DNA of 25,698 nucleotides, taken from the NCBI GenBank assembly GCA_004557315.1, contig SFEH01000020.1:1-25698 (forward strand), read 5' to 3'. The notes under the pieces are model-generated. The model ran no database searches. It had not been told where the DNA came from and saw only the letters and a list, made by a program, of their open reading frames with translations. The DNA comes from Bacteroidales bacterium. GTDB lineage: Bacteria > Bacteroidota > Bacteroidia > Bacteroidales > UBA3663. Both the position numbers and the translations under genes were made by a program. This document shows, piece by piece, positions 23,190 through 25,698 of this stretch (its first letter is position 1; each line of letters opens with the position of its first letter).

Positions 23190-25661
23190 ATGACGATTTC
23201 TATGATCAAGGAACTGGATAAGCCAGCTATCATAACACTCGAACGCGAAGTCAGCTTTGAGGAGATGCTTCGCCGCATCTCTTTGTTTTCAGGGGTCTTC
23301 GACACACAGCGTGGCGATAAGGTCGTCATCCTTAGTGAGAACCGTGAAGGCTGGATTTATGCAGCCTATTCAGTTTGGAACAACAAGGGCATTGTAGTGC
23401 CGGTCGATGCCAGTTCTACAGTCGAAGACGTAACATATGTAGTCGAGGACTGCAAGCCAGCCTGCATTTGGGCTTCGTACAAGCGTGCTGAAATCGCCAT
23501 AGCCGCTGTCAAGGCTGCTGGTGCCGACATCCCTGTGCACATCATCGAGGATTATGAACATGCCGATATCCGTGGATGTGATCGTGCCGACGTTGTTGCC
23601 GACAGTAATGATGTGGCTCTCATCATGTACACCTCGGGTACTACAGGCTCGCCAAAGGGAGTGATGCTTTCGTTTGGTAACTGCATGGCCAATATCAACT
23701 CCGTGGCATTCGAAGTGCCTATCTTCAGCAGCTTCCGTCGTACGCTCATTCTCTTGCCTCTCCATCATATTCTTCCTTTAATGGGCACTCTTATGGCTCC
23801 TATGATCATTGGTGGTGGTGTTGCTATCTCGCCTTCAATGTCGGGTCCCGACATAATGGCTACGATGCAGAAAGGCAAGGTGGCTATCTTTATTGGTGTG
23901 CCCCGTCTATGGCAGACGCTCATTACAGCCATTCTATATAAGATCAAGAGCAAGTGGATTACAAAGGCTCTCTACAACATGTGCCGTAAGTTGCAGTGGC
24001 GCTGGTTATCGCGCACCATCTTCAGTAGTGTGCGCAAGAAGATGGGAGGTAATATCACCTATTGCGTCAGCGGAGGTGCAGCCCTTGACCGGGAGATTGC
24101 CGTGGCAATGAAGACCATAGGCCTCGACTTGCTCGAGGGCTATGGCATGACAGAATGTGCGCCAATCATTGCTTTCACCCGTCCTGACGACATCATTCCA
24201 GGCAGTGTGGGCAAGCCTCTGCCTTCCGATAAGGTAGAGATTCGAAATGGTGAGATCTTTGTCAAGGGACCTAACATCATGCTCGGATATTACAACCGTC
24301 CTGAGGAGACTCGCGAGGTGCTCGATTCAGATGGCTGGCTGCGCACAGGTGATCTCGGTACGTTCGACGATCATGGCCGACTCTATATTACAGGCCGCAG
24401 CAAGGAGCTCATTGTCTTGCCAAATGGCAAGAACGTGCAGCCTTATGAGATAGAGTTCAAGATCGAACATTATGACCAGTATGTCAAGGAGGCTGCCGTG
24501 GTTCAGGACGGCCAGCTGCTGCGTGCCATCATAGTGCCTCAGCCTGCATGGGCTGCCGACCTGAGTGATGACGAGGTTGAGGAGACGCTCAAGCGTGAGG
24601 TACTCGAGCCGTATAACCTCACTGTTGTCAATTACAAGAAGCTCATGAGCCTTTTCGTCTATCGTGGTGACCTGCCTCGAACCAAGCTTGACAAGCTCCA
24701 GCGCTTCAAGCTGACTGAAATCATCAATGCTGGGGTTCATACTGCTCCGAAAGAGAAGCAGTATGTTGAACCCGCTTTCGAAGAGTATCGCGTCATCAAG
24801 CAGTATATCCGTCAGGAGAAGAAGTGTGCAGTGCGTCCGACCGATCATCTTGAGACCGACCTTGCCTTTGACTCTCTCGACAAGATTGGACTTCAGGGTT
24901 TCATTGAGCAGACTTTTGGCATGGAGTTGCCTCTCGACCGCATGACCACCTTTAAGAATGTCACCGAACTGGCTGAATATGTGTCGGATTATAAGACACG
25001 CATCGAGTTTGAGAAGACCGATTGGCACTCGATACTACAAGAGTCGTCGGCTAATGTGAAACTCCCTGGCACGTCATATCTCGGAGTGCTCATAACAAAG
25101 TTCTGCCGCTGGGCATTCAAGCACTATTTCAATTTCAAGATGTTCGGTCGCGAGAATATTCCTGCAAACGGACCGTTCATCCTTGCAGCCAACCACGAGA
25201 GTTATCTAGATGGTATGTTTGTGATGAGTACCGTGCCAAACAAACTCATACGCCATACCTATTTTGTAGCAAAAGAGAAGCACGTGACACGTCCTGCAAC
25301 TGTTTATTTGGCAAGCAAACTCAATGTCATTGTGCTCCACATGAGTAATCTTAAGACTTCTATCCAGCAACTTGGAGAGGTGCTGAAGCGTGGCGAGAGC
25401 ATCATAATCTTTCCAGAGGGCACACGCACAGAGACAGGCAAGTTAGGCGAGTTCAAGAAAACCTTTGCCATCTTAAGTGTTGAACTTGGTGTTCCTGTCA
25501 TTCCTGTGACCATCGACGGAGCATACGAAGCAATGCCAAAGCATCAGAAGATGCCATCGTGCGGCAACGTATCTGTCACAATTCACAAACCCATCTTGCC
25601 TGCTGGACTAGACTATGACCAGCTTTGCGACAGTACTAAGAATGCTGTTGAGAACAACTGA
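23190..25661 (+). CDS. Fusion of acyl-adenylating ligase, acyl carrier protein and PlsC-type acyltransferase
   Basis: This single protein of 823 residues has three domains. Residues 1 to about 515 form an AMP-binding ligase: YTSGTTGSPKG (147-157), EGYGMTE (316-322), GWLRTGD (382-388) and the C-terminal catalytic Lys in LPRTKLDKLQR. Residues about 530-605 look like an acyl carrier protein, with LAFDSLDKIG and Ser562 as the likely phosphopantetheine site. Residues about 625-823 form a lysophospholipid acyltransferase: NHESYLD (668-674, HX4D motif) and FPEGTR (741-746). It plausibly activates a fatty acid, loads it onto its own carrier and passes it to a lysolipid, as E. coli Aas does with free ACP, but Aas has the opposite domain order. 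No clear membrane segment is seen. The start could also be TTG at 23184 or ATG at 23202. Confidence 0.93.
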   Translation: MTISMIKELDKPAIITLEREVSFEEMLRRISLFSGVFDTQRGDKVVILSENREGWIYAAYSVWNNKGIVVPVDASSTVEDVTYVVEDCKPACIWASYKRAEIAIAAVKAAGADIPVHIIEDYEHADIRGCDRADVVADSNDVALIMYTSGTTGSPKGVMLSFGNCMANINSVAFEVPIFSSFRRTLILLPLHHILPLMGTLMAPMIIGGGVAISPSMSGPDIMATMQKGKVAIFIGVPRLWQTLITAILYKIKSKWITKALYNMCRKLQWRWLSRTIFSSVRKKMGGNITYCVSGGAALDREIAVAMKTIGLDLLEGYGMTECAPIIAFTRPDDIIPGSVGKPLPSDKVEIRNGEIFVKGPNIMLGYYNRPEETREVLDSDGWLRTGDLGTFDDHGRLYITGRSKELIVLPNGKNVQPYEIEFKIEHYDQYVKEAAVVQDGQLLRAIIVPQPAWAADLSDDEVEETLKREVLEPYNLTVVNYKKLMSLFVYRGDLPRTKLDKLQRFKLTEIINAGVHTAPKEKQYVEPAFEEYRVIKQYIRQEKKCAVRPTDHLETDLAFDSLDKIGLQGFIEQTFGMELPLDRMTTFKNVTELAEYVSDYKTRIEFEKTDWHSILQESSANVKLPGTSYLGVLITKFCRWAFKHYFNFKMFGRENIPANGPFILAANHESYLDGMFVMSTVPNKLIRHTYFVAKEKHVTRPATVYLASKLNVIVLHMSNLKTSIQQLGEVLKRGESIIIFPEGTRTETGKLGEFKKTFAILSVELGVPVIPVTIDGAYEAMPKHQKMPSCGNVSVTIHKPILPAGLDYDQLCDSTKNAVENN

Positions 25662-25677
25662 AAATAACAATCATTAA

Positions 25678-25698
25678 ATGTTACAGCACACAGCTGCC
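25678..25698 (+). CDS. Possible start of a next gene, cut by the window end
   Basis: An ATG at 25678 lies 16 bp after the stop of the fusion enzyme, on the same strand and with an AT-rich lead (AACAATCATTAA) like the other starts here. Only seven codons (MLQHTAA) are visible, so neither its reality nor its product can be judged. Confidence 0.25.

Noticed and set aside
24327..25028. A 233-residue open frame antisense to the fusion enzyme
   Set aside because: It lies wholly opposite well-supported ligase and carrier domains and has no recognisable motif; long antisense frames are expected in such coding DNA.
1..25698. CRISPR array, tRNA genes, insertion sequence or phage genes
   Set aside because: No regularly spaced repeats beyond the two metK-leader units, no cloverleaf ending in CCA, no transposase or integrase motifs, and no junction of foreign composition were found by eye.

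Overview
The window looks like chromosomal DNA from a Bacteroidales bacterium, most likely of the Prevotella group. The evidence is the gene order of the division cluster (no murF between murE and mraY), an FtsL-like protein of the Bacteroidetes type, an MraY with a long insert, and putative promoters of the Bacteroidetes form (TTTG, about 20 nt, then TAnnTTTG) in front of AT-rich leaders without clear Shine-Dalgarno sites. I see no tRNA, rRNA, CRISPR array, insertion sequence or phage gene. Coding density is very high: no gap without a gene exceeds 300 bases, and the largest is about 218 bp.

Region 1 (1-408): the 3' end of a desulfoferrodoxin/superoxide reductase gene on the plus strand. It converges on ftsZ, and a perfect 22-bp palindromic hairpin between the two probably terminates both.

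Region 2 (409-15884, minus strand): a complete dcw (division and cell wall) cluster read as rsmH, ftsL, ftsI, murE, mraY, murD, ftsW, murG, murC, ftsQ, ftsA, ftsZ. Gaps are 3-48 bp, and there are two 4-base ATGA overlaps (ftsW/murG and murG/murC). The cluster makes lipid-linked peptidoglycan precursor (MurE, MurD and MurC in the cytoplasm, MraY and MurG at the membrane). It also encodes the septal synthase pair (FtsW and the PASTA-bearing FtsI), the divisome connectors (FtsL, FtsQ) and the Z-ring with its membrane anchor (FtsZ, FtsA). mraZ, the usual first gene, is not present. Several proteins depart from textbook motifs: FtsA has altered nucleotide-binding loops, MraY has His-Asp-Thr where His-His-His is usual, and FtsZ carries a linker of about 175 residues plus a long helical tail.

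Region 3 (16103-18844, plus strand): two tandem sodium-dependent amino-acid-type transporters of the NSS/SNF family, divergent from the dcw cluster and followed by a strong terminator.

Region 4 (19007-25661, plus strand): metK (S-adenosylmethionine synthetase), a YidE/AspT-type transporter with two RCK_C domains, a threonine ammonia-lyase with an ACT domain, and an 823-residue fusion of acyl-adenylating enzyme, acyl carrier protein and PlsC-type acyltransferase. Gaps of 18-27 bp suggest one transcription unit starting at a promoter that overlaps the terminator of region 3. The metK leader holds an imperfect 26-nt direct repeat.

Most of the window is conserved housekeeping. The items most worth a second look are the three-domain lipid enzyme, the motif departures in MraY and FtsA, the FtsZ tail, and the repeated metK leader.
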